From Ochotona curzoniae (lineage: Eukaryota > Chordata > Mammalia > Lagomorpha > Ochotonidae): a stretch of DNA of 64,000 nucleotides. Below, piece by piece: positions 49,336 through 60,514 of the stretch. The position numbers and the translations under genes were made by a program. The notes below the pieces were generated by a model, which worked only from the letters and a program-made list of their open reading frames with translations, was not told the origin of the DNA and did no database searches. The stretch covers positions 124,001-188,000 of the forward strand of contig NW_024466307.1 in NCBI RefSeq assembly GCF_017591425.1, given 5' to 3'. The first letter of the stretch is position 1. Each line of letters opens with the position of its first letter.

Positions 49336-49557
49336 AATTTAAAAAGTGCTCTCGCTAAAGTGCTCACACCAAGATCAGTCCCTTTCTGAAACTCCAGGTG
49401 TGCTGTGAGCCACAGGGCTCTGTAGGAGACCGCAGCTGTAGTCAGCCACCTTTTACAGCACATAAACTCTCACCGGCACCAACAGGAGGCAAGACAGGGA
49501 GAATGATTCACTGGCAAGAGAGGCAAAGTGAGGATCACACAGTAGGTCAATCAACCA

Positions 49558-49580
49558 ACAAAACAAACAAACAAACAAAA
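49558..49580. repeat. (CAAA)n microsatellite
   Basis: Short run of AACAAACAAACAAACAAA before an A-rich stretch. Confidence 0.75.
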
Positions 49581-49599
49581 ACCGAATATAATTAGGTAT

Positions 49600-49830
49600 T
49601 GAAGGATTATTACTTGGCGCTATATCACAGTAAGCTAAGCTGCCACCTACAACGCATCCTGGCTGCTTTGCTTCCTAACCAGCTCTTTGTCAAAGCACTT
49701 GAAAGGACAGTTCCAGCCCTTGGGCCCCTGTCAGCAACACAGGAGGCCAAGCTGGGGTTCTGGATTCCTGGCTTCAGCAGGCACCAGTCCAGGAAGCAAA
49801 CCAAATGCAAGATTCCTTCTCTCAGTCAAG
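49600..49830 (+). mobile_element. Old SINE
   Basis: 'gctaagctgccacctacaac', 'aacacaggaggccaagctgg'. Decayed. Confidence 0.45.
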
Positions 49831-50022
49831 TCAACTGTTTGGAAGGAAAGCAGCTGTGGCACTTTTTGTGGGGAAAAACTGCAATGCGGAAAACCAATGT
49901 GTGCTAAGGAAAGACCTTTGCCACCTTCAGGCAAGTGTAATTCCCTGTGGAGATCAGACAACCTCATAAAATCAAATACATGAATTCCAGAAATGACAAA
50001 GCACTTCCATTTTTTCACTCAC

Positions 50023-50119
50023 CTGTATTTTTTAGCAAGATCATCTCTTTCTGCTTTCTGTTTTGCAAGCACATTATCCATAACCTCTTTGATCTCCAGC
50101 ATCTTCTCGATGTATTGTT
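50023..50119 (-). CDS. ANKRD31: ANKRD31 exon, coiled coil continued
   Basis: Phase 1 in, phase 2 out: G plus 97 nt = 32 codons plus AG. The acceptor is GGTGTCTAG|AACAATAC and the donor AAATACAG|GTGAGTG. The peptide runs EQYIEKMLEIKEVMDNVLAK and then QKAERDDLAKKY. It is highly charged and helical, consistent with an unbroken coiled coil from the preceding exon. Confidence 0.88.
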
Positions 50120-50227
50120 CTAGACACCCAGAGATAAAAAGTTCATTTCAGTTGGTCACTCACGGTCAGCCCTACTGTTACTTTTTTTAAACCATCACTC
50201 CCTGGTCACCTCCCCAGGACTCCAAGG

Positions 50228-50490
50228 GCTGAGCATCTGGCCCAGTGGTCAGCACACCCTGCTCCACACTGGGGACTTGGGCTGGATGCCAGGATTCAGC
50301 CCCTGACAAGGCAGACCCTGGAAGGCAGAAGCGATGGCCCAAGCGGCTGGGTTCCTGCCACCCTCCTGGGCCAGATGGCATGAGTTCCTGCTCCAGAGTT
50401 AGCCCCATCCTTGGAGGGCATGTGGGGGAAAAAATCAACAGATGGAAGCTCTCCCCAACTCTCTTATTATGCTCCTTAAATTAAAAAAAA
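50228..50490 (+). mobile_element. Diverged C-type SINE
   Basis: 'ctggcccagtggtcagcaca', 'gcgatggcccaagcggctgg', with an A-rich end. Confidence 0.6.
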
Positions 50491-50885
50491 AATCAATTTC
50501 CATTAAGACTTGAATAGTTATGTTACTCAGTGGGGATGTTCTGAGATATATAGGAACCAACACTATACACTGTACCTAGAGACAGCCACCCCCATGACAA
50601 AGCTTGGCATACCTGGATAAAGCATGGGACTCTGGGGCAGCTTCTGTATTCACCAAATGTTTTTCAAACAAGAGGGTTTGCAGAGATGAAAAGCGTGCCT
50701 CCTCCTGTTTATTCCACAGGGAGGCTGCTGTTAACACAGGTATTAACACTGTGTATGTTTGTGTGTTCTTGGCTGTAGATTACTGAATCTACTGGTTTAA
50801 AGACTTGGGACTGTGTAACAGCACCTCTTACATCCTTAAGCATTAGACTCATGCTATCAGTTCTTGTCCTTTGAAAGCAATGCTC

Positions 50886-51224
50886 TGGGCCTGGTGCGAT
50901 AGTGTAATGGTTAAGGTCCTCGCCTTAAAAACGCCAGAATCCCATATGGGCACCAGTTCTAGTCCCAGCAGTTCCACTTCCCATCCAGTTCCCTGCTTGT
51001 GGGCTGGGAAAGCAGTCGAGGACGGCCCAAAGCCTTGGGACCCTGCACCCACGTGGGAGACCTGGAAAGAAGTTCCTGGCTCCTGGCTTCGGATCAGCAC
51101 AGCACAGGCTGTTGTGGCCACTTGGGGAGTGAATCATCAGATGGAAGATCTTCCTCTCTATCTCTCCTCTCTGTACATCTGCCTTTCCAATAAAATAAAT
51201 ATTTTTTTAAAAAATTAAAAAAAA
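50886..51224 (+). mobile_element. Young full-length C-type SINE
   Basis: 13-bp duplication gaaagcaatgctc at 50873-50885 and 51225-51237. Confidence 0.93.
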
Positions 51225-51897
51225 GAAAGCAATGCTCCGATAATCCCGTTTGATAAAGTTACTTAGCATATAAATTGACTACTGCAATAATTAAGTTTTC
51301 CTATTTTCTCTCTTTGCTTCCCAAATAAGGCTGATTTTGCCTATCACAAGTGCACAGGATTTATATACCATGTGGTTTATGCCTCAAACTGGATATCTAA
51401 GTATAGAACTGCCAGGTATTATACCTAGTTTAAAAAAAAAAAACAACTAAATCTTACTTCTAAGCAACATATTTTTTTGTTTCATTTTGGCTTTTGTTAA
51501 GGGTCTTCCTAATTTTTTTGACCAGTGAGCATTTTTCTACATAATGTGAAAAAATCTCAGCGTGACGTGACTGAATGATTGAAGAGCCTCCTTAGACAAA
51601 TATGAGCAACGATGTAAAATGACAAAAACAGCGGCCAGAGCTTGTCTTATTGCACCCCAGCTGGGCACAGGCCACACCACAAAGGGCTAGAAGAATTCGG
51701 ATATGTATGTATTACAGAAGTTGAATCTGTTTATAAACACTTTTAAATAACTTTTGAGCCCTGTCTTGCTGGGTTTTCTAATTGAATTTTAAACTGCAAG
51801 TAAAGACAACCTCATATAGTAACCTAAAATATTCTATAGATTTCTTTTTTTTTTTTTTTGAAATTTGTAAAACAGCTCGTTTGAAAGGGAAAGTGAG

Positions 51898-52163
51898 GGC
51901 CCGGCACGATGGCGCAGTGGTTAAAGTTCTCACCTTGCATGCCCGGGATCCCATATGGGCGCCGGTTCTAATCCCGGCGGCCCTGCTTCCCTTCCAGCTC
52001 CCTGCCTGTGGCAGTTGAGGACGGCCCAAAGCTTTGGGACCCCACACTCCCACCCGCGTGGGAGACCCTGAAGAGGCTCGGACGGAAGATCTTTCTCTCT
52101 GTCTCTCCTCTCTGTATATCTGCCTTTTCAATAAAAATAAATCTTTAAAAAAAAGAAAGAAAA
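51898..52163 (+). mobile_element. Young C-type SINE with two internal deletions
   Basis: The head is near consensus, but about a dozen bases after 'ccctgcctgtgg' and roughly 60 bases between 'gaagaggct' and 'cggacggaagatc' are missing. Flanks are gaaagggaaagtgag (51883-51897) and gaaaggcagagtgag (52164-52178), themselves part of an older antisense SINE that continues to ~52400. Confidence 0.88.
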
Positions 52164-52400
52164 GAAAGGCAGAGTGAGAGAGAGAAAGTGATTGATCTTC
52201 CATTTATTGGTTCCTTTCCCCAAACAGCAACAGTCAAAGCTGGGCCAGGCCAAAGCCAGGAGACTAGAACTCCACCTGGGTCTCTCACACGGGTATCAAG
52301 GGTCCAAATACATGAGCCATTGGGTGCTGTGTCCCCAGCTTTGTCAGCATGGAGCTGGACTGAAAGGACAACAGCTCCTCAAGGACTGCACAGGGAGCAC
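52164..52400 (-). mobile_element. Older SINE that hosts the deletion-bearing SINE
   Basis: Antisense: 'gatcttccatttattggttc', 'gggccaggccaaagccagg', then decayed. Confidence 0.6.
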
Positions 52401-53369
52401 AGCAAACACAGCAGAGGGGAGGGGGTGGACACAGCCAGACTCTGACGGGTGACTGGGATTATTCAGAGGACACAACTGCACTTCACAGAGAAAATGCACC
52501 GTGAGTATTTGCTCAGGACCAGGAAGAATAAGGTGTTTGCACACTTGTACAGCAGGGTAAGAAAAGGCTACTGCTAATGCAGCAGATGTGATTCCCCCTC
52601 CCAACAGGGTTGCAGGAGTCCCAAAGACTGAGTGCAAAGCTGCCATGTGTCTTTTCTGTGAGGGCTTCTGCTGAAGTTGATTGTATAGATGGAGACGCTG
52701 GGAGCACCAGCTGAGGTATAGACAGAGAAGGTGGGGATCGGAAGGGGCCAGTGAGAAGGCTCTGGTCTAAAGGGCCCCACCTCAGACAGCTCAGAGGAGT
52801 CTCAGAAAAGGGCTCACAAGAACAGAACTTAGGCACCTGCCGGAGAGCAGCAGGGCCAGCCAAGAATACCAGATCCCACAGCTCTTCCTCTTCCTCCTTA
52901 AAAAGCAATGAAACACATAAAAAAAAAATTCACAAATCATGGCTAACCAACGTGTCAGTTACCAGAGAACAAAAATTTAGAAATCTGGGGGTTTAAGAAG
53001 TACAGCAGTCAAAACAACAAGAGAAAAAGGCTTATATTTTTATGATACAGAATTTGAAATTTTGTATATTTAAATACAAACTATCACACATTAGAAATAA
53101 AAGGCAGTCATCAAATGGCAAAGGCCAAGAAGGGGCTTAGACCATGCCAGACTGGGTCGGAGCATCCGCTAGCACACGTAAGCTCTGTGGATGGGAGAAA
53201 GCCTGGTCAGGGAGCCAAGGAGCTGCCCAGGCTGGGCTGCAGTTCTCACTGGTGAGCAAGAGAGCTGGAATGGTGGCAGTCATCTGGGCTAGACATGGCT
53301 GCGGCACCCTTAGCATGGGTGTGGACTGGGTCTGGGGTGTGCCAGACTGGGCTAGGATCCAGCACAGAA

Positions 53370-53965
53370 GAGACAGAAGAAAGAATCTCAGAATTGGAAG
53401 ATATTTCCTGTCACCAAGAGGAAACAAACAAAAAGCTGGAAGCAGAGTTGGGTCAAGCTAAAAAAAAGTATTCAAGAATTTAAAGACACTATCAAATATA
53501 AGAGTTATGGGAATCCCAGAAGGCGCAGAAAGATAAGCTGGGATTAAGGGTGTATTCAATGAAATAATAAGGGAAAATTTCCCTAATCTGAAGAAAGAAT
53601 TGGGAAGCAACATCAAGGAGGGGCACAAAACTCCCAACAAGGTTGACCAAAAGCCATCTTCACCATGACACATGATATTGAAGCTCTCTTTAATCAAACA
53701 TAAACAAAAGACCCTTAAATGTGCAAGTGAAAAAAATCAACTGACTATAAAAAAATGCTAATTAAATTCACAGGAGATATCTCACAGGAAACTACAGGCC
53801 AAAAGAGAATGGAGGAACATATTCCAGATTCTAAAAGCAAAAAATTGTGAGCCCAGAATAACACACTCAGCAAAGTTTTCCTTTGTCTTTGAAAATAAAA
53901 TAAAATTCTTCCAAAGTAAAGAAAAGTTAAAAGAATATGCTTCTTCCAAGCCTGCCCTACAAATA
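53370..53965 (+). mobile_element. L1/HAL1 ORF1-type remnant
   Basis: Contains a decayed ORF1 coiled-coil frame (EETEERISELED), then words matching the RRM-like part ('aagagttatgggaatcccag', 'gggaaaatttccctaatctg'), and a 3' part like HAL1/L1M ('aaactacaggccaaaagaga'). Stops and frameshifts interrupt it. The preceding 53130-53369 consists of GC-rich 'gactgggct' words like those of the 22.5-kb element. Confidence 0.7.
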
Positions 53966-53984
53966 ATTAAAGATGTATTCTCAG

Positions 53985-54135
53985 GCCCAGCGCAGTAGCC
54001 TAGTGGCTGAAGTCCTCCCCTTGCATGTACTGGGTGCTGGTTGCAGTCCTGGCGGCCCTGCTTCCCATTCAGCTCCCTGCTTGTGGCCTGGAAATATAGC
54101 AGCGGAGGACGGCCCAAAGCCTTGGAACCCTGGCG
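53985..54135 (+). mobile_element. 3'-truncated C-type SINE
   Basis: Head 'aggcccagcgcagtagccta' and body to 'cccaaagccttggaaccctgg'. The 3' half and A-tail are absent. Confidence 0.75.
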
Positions 54136-54707
54136 CCAAAAGGAAACACTTCTTCAAGACCATGGAGACACTGAGTTATGACTGAAAGCCACTCTGAATC
54201 ACTCACGAAGCTGAGATCTGAATATAACAGAAAACAGTCTCACAGCGCTTGTGGACATGCAGCTAAGATTTGAGATTATGACATCGGGATCAACGTCCAG
54301 CTTGCTATTCTGCATCCCAAGAGGACAGTCACGCGGACATGCCGTGCACCTGAGAAGCAGCAGGATTTTCTGTCCCCCCTGTACACACACTCCACTTCTA
54401 TTTCTGACTCACCAAGCTGAGGAGACAAACGGCAGCAGACTCCAGCTTGTCCTCCCCGCCTACACCTGAGCCTGTTTCTGCATTTACCTGGCGGTGCCTC
54501 AGCTTAATCCAGAAGCACCCTGACCAGCAACAACATCATTCTCTGTGTTGTGCCACTGACTTTTCAATAGTGATTTATCTGATGTCGTAAATATTTCCAC
54601 ATTTTCAAAAACCACCTTTTCTCAGACATGATGAGCTTTGAAACAACATGTGCATTAAGATGAGGCCAGTGTGATCCCGGGTGTCTCAGCTGACCAGACC
54701 TGTTTAC

Positions 54708-54795
54708 CTGCATCGTCACGGTTTCTGATTTCAAACTCCAGTAACATTGCTTGTTTCTCCTTGATGTCTTGTAGAATGGCGCTGACAGTCTGTTG
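54708..54795 (-). CDS. ANKRD31: ANKRD31 exon, start of coiled coil
   Basis: Phase 0 in, phase 1 out: 88 nt = 29 codons plus G. The acceptor is CCAATAG|CAACAG and the donor GATGCAG|GTAAAC. The peptide (QQTVSAILQDIKEKQAMLL, then EFEIRNRDDA) has heptad spacing of I/L/M residues typical of a coiled coil, which continues in the next two exons. Confidence 0.88.
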
Positions 54796-55030
54796 CTATT
54801 GGATAAAATACCGGAAACTTCATCAATAAGCAGCTATGCTCTCTGATCATAGAGAAGCACACAGTAAAGTGGTCAAAAATATGCTGCTGAAAACACATTC
54901 AAAACATTTTTTTAAAGGTTGATATGGTATTAATGGTATAAACATTGCAGATCTGAAAAATAAGTGGGCTTAAATATGTCTAGATTTATGCAGTAGATCT
55001 GCAGGAAAACAGAATTTAACAACAGAATCA

Positions 55031-55358
55031 GGCCAGCATGATGGCTCAACCAGCCAACCCTCCACCTTGTAGCACTGATATCCCCTATGGGCACTGATTT
55101 AAGTCCTGGCTGCTCCTCTTCCCATCCAGATCCCTGCTTGTAGCCTGGAAAAAGCAGCAGAGGACGGCCCAAAGTTTGGGCTCCTGCACCCATGTAGGTG
55201 ACCCAGAGGAAGCTCTTGGATCCTGGCTTCAGATGGGCTCAAGTCCTGCTATTGCAGCCATTTGGGGAGTGAACCAACAGATGGAAGACCTCTTTCTCTG
55301 CCTGTCCTTCTCTCTGTAAATCTGCCTTTCCAATAAAAATAAATAAATCTTAAAAAAG
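55031..55358 (+). mobile_element. C-type SINE
   Basis: From 'ggccagcatgatggctcaac' to 'ataaataaatcttaaaaaag'. Confidence 0.8.
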
Positions 55359-55394
55359 AAAACAGCAGCAGCTATAAAAGTTCAACAATTTCTT

Positions 55395-55870
55395 ATTTTA
55401 AAAAAAAATTTTACTGGAAAGGCAGATCAGATTTACAGAGATACATACATACATATATAGATATATTATATCTATACATATATCTATACATATATCTATA
55501 TATATCTATACATATATATCTATATATATCTATACATATCTATATATATACATATATCTATACATATATCTATATATATCTATATATCTATATATATGTA
55601 TGTATCTTCCAGCTGCTGGTTCACTACACAAGTGGCCACAGTGCTAAAGCTAAACAGATCCGAAGTCAAGAGCAAGGAGCTTCTTCTGGGTCTCCCATAC
55701 AGGTGTAGGGTCCCAAGGCTTTGGGCTGTCCTCGATTGCTTTCCCAGGCTACAAGCAGGAAGCTGGCTGGGAAGTGGAACAGCTGAGAAAACCCAGCACC
55801 CATATGAGATCCCAGTGTGTAGAAGGTGAGAATTTTGCCACTGAGCCATTGTGCTGTGCCCCCCTACTAA
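55395..55870 (-). mobile_element. C-type SINE with an expanded AT microsatellite inside
   Basis: Antisense tail 'ttttactggaaaggcagatc' (~55405) is separated from the body ('cttccagctgctggttcact') by about 165 bp of TATATC/ACATAT repeat at 55440-55603. The expansion lies where the normal short CT/AG tract of the SINE sits. Confidence 0.8.
55440..55603. repeat. AT-rich (TATATC/ATACAT)n microsatellite
   Basis: Pure A/T/C alternation, with 'atatctatacatatatct' repeated many times. It can fold into long hairpins. Nested in a SINE. Confidence 0.9.
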
Positions 55871-57134
55871 CTTCTATTAAAACTACAGGCATAGGAGAAA
55901 AAATATGCCACTCGGCATGTAATATTCAAACATTCACATATGTCCAACAAGTTGGTACTTGGGCATTATAGCATTAGAATCTCATACACGGCCTCAGAAA
56001 TAAAACACACAGGAGACTTAACCATAGATTCCTGACTTTGCCTGCACAGTTTGCTGCTTGGAAGGTCTGCCTGGGTTAAACCTGACACCATCTCTTCCCA
56101 CGTAGGGACCATGCTGGCACAAGGGGGACCTCAGTAACTGTTGTTTATTATTATCACTATCAGGTTAAATCCATCTACACACAAAACTTCTGACTAATCC
56201 ATACTGGTTTCTCTCTTCTCTGAGCTAAATCAGGGTTTCAGAGTTGCACAAATCCACATTAGCATGTGTGGTATCTTATGTGTTGTTCCATCAAGGGACA
56301 GATGCCCTGTGGGCAGGATTCTATCTGTGTGTACCCATGTGGCTGGGCACAGAGGGGCCGCTCCATAAATGGTGACCCTTGTGCTGACACAGTCTATCCT
56401 CTCCTATGTTCTCCACACACAGGGACTCTCAGCACGTGTAGGTCCTCCAAGCCTTCATGTTCACATATGGAAAATGTACATCATAAAAATCACCTACTAG
56501 TTTGGCAAAGCAGTCCTACTGCCGTCATTTATTGAATGCATCAAAATGAAACTATAAAACTTAGATATTCAAAGCAACCAAAAACCCCCAAACTTGTTGA
56601 CATTGAAAGGTTTATGGCTATAAAAAAGAACTAAAGCATTAAACGTGTTCACAAGTGAAGCATCTACGTAGGTTAGGCAGATAAAGGAACATCTTTCTGT
56701 ATTGCTCATACTAGCAGAGTACTACTCAAAATGACATTTTATTGAGAAGGCTATCTTGTGTAACAAGCATGTCTGCTTTATCAAACTGAGAGCTATTTTA
56801 TCCATCAAGATGCATGTTACAGAGCACTTGTGATGTTATTGTTGTACAAGTCTACTTTTACATGGTGAGTTCCACAGCAAATTGTCATTACTGACTGCAG
56901 GACCCAGGACAGGTAGACTGGAGTCTTTTCCTGGTCAGGACAGGGAAGGAGTGGAGACTGTATCAAACAGCAGTGTCTATGGGAAAAGACATAGCCAAGC
57001 AACCAAACTGACGCCCAGCTCTACACTCTACAGGGCAAAGGTTCTGTCTCTGTTCTGCTAAGCCATCTTATCAGCATGTCCTTGAAATGGAAACACTCGC
57101 CAGAGGCCAACAGTAGAACTATGTGTTCACTCAC

Positions 57135-57247
57135 CAATGGAAGATTTTCCCTGGATTCTCCTTGGTTTGCAGGGCAAGGCGGGTCAACAGTGTGGTCATC
57201 ACAGAAACAGGCTTTATTCTTTCTTGATCGAATACTAGGGGTTTTTG
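57135..57247 (-). CDS. ANKRD31: ANKRD31 exon, linker after the ankyrin repeats
   Basis: Enters in phase 1 (one base from the previous exon) and leaves in phase 0: 1+113 nt = 38 codons. The acceptor is preceded by a C/T tract (ttctttctgaaag) with AG at 57249-57248. The donor is CCATTG|GTGAGTG. The peptide begins AKTPSIRSRKNKACF and is basic then acidic, with no recognised domain. The 648-bp intron upstream holds the 54-bp minisatellite. Confidence 0.85.
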
Positions 57248-57458
57248 CTTTCAGAAAGAAGAAAGTGAATGGTGACCAGGACAGGAAGCATACACTACAG
57301 CCACGGTTTTAGGACCTCAGTGCTAAGGAGCATTGCTTTACTGTCAGATAAGCGTGATGAGGGGTGGACATCTAGTGTAAGAGTCCCAGCTCTGCTCCCA
57401 ATTTCAGCATCCATGCTAAGACACACCCTGGGAGGTAGGTGATGGCTCAGGTATGTAG

Positions 57459-57810
57459 GAGACCCAGGCTCAGTCCTCGGTCCTAACTCCTGGGCCCTTG
57501 TCACCCACACGGGAGACCCAGGCTGAGTCCTTGGCACTAACTCCTGGGTCCTTGTCACCCACACAGGAGACCCAGGCTGAATCCTTGGCACTAACTCCTG
57601 GTTCCCTTTACCCACACGGGAGACCCAGGCTGAGTCCTTGGCACTAACTCCTGGTTCCTTGTCACCCACACAGGAGACCCAGGCTGAGTCCTCGGCACTA
57701 ACTCCTGGTTCCTCGTCACCCACACAGGAGACCCAGGCTGAGTCCTCGGCACTAACTCCTGGGTCCTTGTCACCTACACGGGAGACCCAGGCTGAGTCCT
57801 CAGCACTAAC
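57459..57810. repeat. 54-bp minisatellite close to an ANKRD31 splice donor
   Basis: Six full units and one partial, each beginning gagacccaggctgagtcc and ending with 'gtcacccacac'. The period is about 54 bp (18 codons), so frames stay open on both strands. The nearest unit ends about 85 bp from the donor of the ankyrin exon. Confidence 0.93.
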
Positions 57811-57895
57811 TTGTGCTGTTGCAGGCACTTCGGGATCTCTTTGTCTGGCCTTCACGTAAACTTCTGAAGAACATAAAGAACGCTGATACACATAC

Positions 57896-58058
57896 CTGTG
57901 CTTGCTACATTGCTCTCATTTCTACTCTCGGACTCAACAGCACCATACGCTTTCAGCAGCTCTCTCATTCTTTCATCTTGCACTTCATCTAAAGCTGTCT
58001 TCTGCTGCTGATGTTTCTGATTCGGGTCTGCTCCGTGTTGCAGTAGAATCTCAGCAGC
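57896..58058 (-). CDS. ANKRD31: ANKRD31 exon: last ankyrin repeat
   Basis: First of eight consecutive ANKRD31 coding exons. ANKRD31 works in meiotic prophase with REC114, MEI4 and IHO1 to place SPO11-dependent breaks, notably in the pseudoautosomal region. The exon starts after a tatag acceptor (AG 58060-58059) and ends at the donor ACAG|GTATGT (GT 57895-57894). It gives 54 codons plus one base. The peptide opens AAEILLQHGADPNQ, the classic second helix and loop of an ankyrin repeat, followed by TALDEVQDERMRELLKAYGA, a second repeat's helices, and then a serine/glutamate-rich tail. The repeat starts mid-motif, so the upstream exon carrying its first helix lies beyond this one. I could not find it between 58.06 and 64 kb. 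Confidence 0.9.
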
Positions 58059-58151
58059 CTATAAGATATTCTTTCAGAGCTGTTTCTACAAACACCTGAT
58101 TTCCTCACAACACTACCAAGCATTACAAGCTATCCAGGAAAAAAGATCAGA

Positions 58152-58475
58152 GGCCCAATATGGTGGTTCAACAGTCAAATCCTTGCCTTGCATGTGCCAA
58201 GATCCCATGTGGGCACTGGTTCGTATTCCAGCTCCTTCATTTCCCATCCAGCTTCCTGCTTGTGGCCTGGGGGTATAGCAGTGGAAGACAGCCCAAGTCC
58301 TTGGGATCCTGCACCCATATGGGAGACCCACAGCAGGCTCCAGGCTCCTGGCTTCAGAATAGCTCAGCTCTAGTTGTTGGGGTCATTTGGGGAGTGAATC
58401 AGTGAATAGATGATCTTTCTGTCTCTCCCTATCTCTGTAAATCTGACCTAATTTCCAGTAAAAACATAAATCTTT
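58152..58475 (+). mobile_element. C-type SINE, tail interrupted by a second SINE
   Basis: From 'ggcccaatatggtggttcaa' to 'aaaacataaatcttt'. The A-tail resumes after the nested insertion (~58813). Confidence 0.82.
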
Positions 58476-58799
58476 TTTTTAAAGGATTTATTTTATTTTT
58501 ATTGGAAAGGCGGATATACAGAGAGGAGAGACAGAGAGGAAGATCTTCCGACCGATGATTCACTCCCCAAATGAGCGCAACGGCCAATGTTATGCCGATC
58601 CAAAGCCAGGAGCCTCTTCCAGGTCTCCCACGCTGGTGCAGGTTCCCAAAGCTTTGGGCCGTCCTCAACTGCTTTCCCGGGCCACAGGCAGGGAGCTGGA
58701 AGGGAAGCGGGGCTGCCAGGATAGAACTGGCGCCCATATGGGATTCCGGGCGTGCAAGGCGAGGACCTTAACCACTTGCGCCACTGCGCCGGGCCCTAT
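58476..58799 (-). mobile_element. Young C-type SINE inserted in another SINE's tail
   Basis: Perfect 14-bp duplication aaacataaatcttt at 58462-58475 and 58800-58813. Near-consensus, full length. Confidence 0.93.
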
Positions 58800-60477
58800 A
58801 AACATAAATCTTTAAAAAAAAAGGATTTCAGACTTTGGTTAACAAATGCTTTTATGAAACATTATGGCAGATGTAAACGACCCACTGATTTGCTGTGACC
58901 GTACTCCTAGTAGAACCACTGGTGAATACAGGACGTGTGACAGGCTGCTGCTCTGACTGCATAGTTGGAAGGTACAGGTAGGTGGGTCAATTCTAGATTA
59001 GCTCTGTCTGCAGAACTTTCTATAGCAATGAAATGTTCTATCTGTTCTCTATAATAAGATAGCCACACGTGGTTACTAAGCATTTTAAGTGCAGCTAATG
59101 TGACTAAAGAGGTAAATTTTCATTAACTAAACATTATTATGTAGTGTTTAATTAATGAAGCATTTAATTAATTAAACATTTAAATAACTACATGTTGGTA
59201 GTTGCTACCAGATTTGACAACACAAGTCTAGATGCTGCACAGATACAGTCGTTTGCATTCAAATGCAGAATCGCTGAAGGACTGGTCCTCTTTAACATAG
59301 CCACCTGTATGTCCTTGAGCCATTGAGTGCACACTGAAAGGGGCAGAGGCTGCTTTAGGAACATGGCACATTATAAACTGTACAGTGAATTGGCAAACAC
59401 ATGGGTGAATCAAATCCTTTTTGGACTATACTCAAGTACGCACTATTTGCCAAGGAGGCTTATGAACCAGCCTAGGAGCTTGAAGCTACTCAAACTGTCT
59501 CAGAAATCACCAGAAAAGGAAATGGAGGTCAAGGAGGTTGTCACACTTTTGGAGAAAAGAAAGCATCTAATACAAATAAGGTTGCTCTGAGTATTTCAAG
59601 CTTGCAATTCATCAAAATTAACTATTACAAACTACAATGGTAGAAGTCAACAGTTAAAAAAAAAACCTAAAACAACAGTGATTGTACCTGCAAATAGCAA
59701 GCAATGGCTCAGGATTTTGTTGACAAGGGAGAAAATACTATGTGTAACATGTTTTAAACCTTTCTCCTTGTATCCAGTGATGGAGATGCACAGTAGTTTA
59801 GAAGCAAATGGGCCAGGGAAAATGACTAGCAAGGCACCTTAGCTCTTCTGGTTTCCACTGTAGCACAGTATAAGGAAGACAACCTTTCTTTAGAGTTGAG
59901 CGTTCCAAGTTCACCTGTTGTTTACCACTTACATCCCTCAGCAACCTTGCATTTTATCGCCTGTGAGAACTCAGTGTGAGCTCTTCGTAAGTTACCTATT
60001 GTGCGGCAGGCTCTCAACAACCCAGTCCTCTAACACTCCCTCCCTCCACTACTCGCCTTTTTTTTGGATTGGTGAGAAGACCAACTGTGGTACCTACCAA
60101 GACATCAAATGGCATGAATATCTCCTGCAAACAGACATCTGAAGAACTCTGGAAAAGTTTCTGTCCTAGTTTCTGTCTCACTGATGAGGAAAGCTACTTA
60201 ACACAGCTACTTAAACACAGAGGTTCTTTAGACTATTTCTAAGTCTTAATCAACAGATACTCATCTTCAACTTTCTTTGGGGAGACAAACTTGTTTTTGG
60301 AAGGAGAAGCTTTTCTAGACTCTTAAAACTTTATATCATACTAACACCTATTCTGCCAGTGTGTTAAAATGGGGACTTTCTATACATTGCCTTTATTTTA
60401 TTCACATGGTTCCTTTCATATGCTAGTTTTGAAGACATAAAGACTTTATCTCAGATAATGGAACCCTGAGCAGCTGG

Positions 60478-60514
60478 TTTTTGTTTGTTTGTTTGTTTGT
60501 TTGTTTGTTTGTTT
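60478..60514. repeat. (GTTT)n microsatellite
   Basis: About nine GTTT units in a row. Confidence 0.85.

Noticed and set aside
57295..57891. 198-codon minus frame across the 54-bp minisatellite.
   Set aside because: It starts with a non-ATG codon just past a splice donor and is mostly repeat units, so it is an artefact of the codon-length period.
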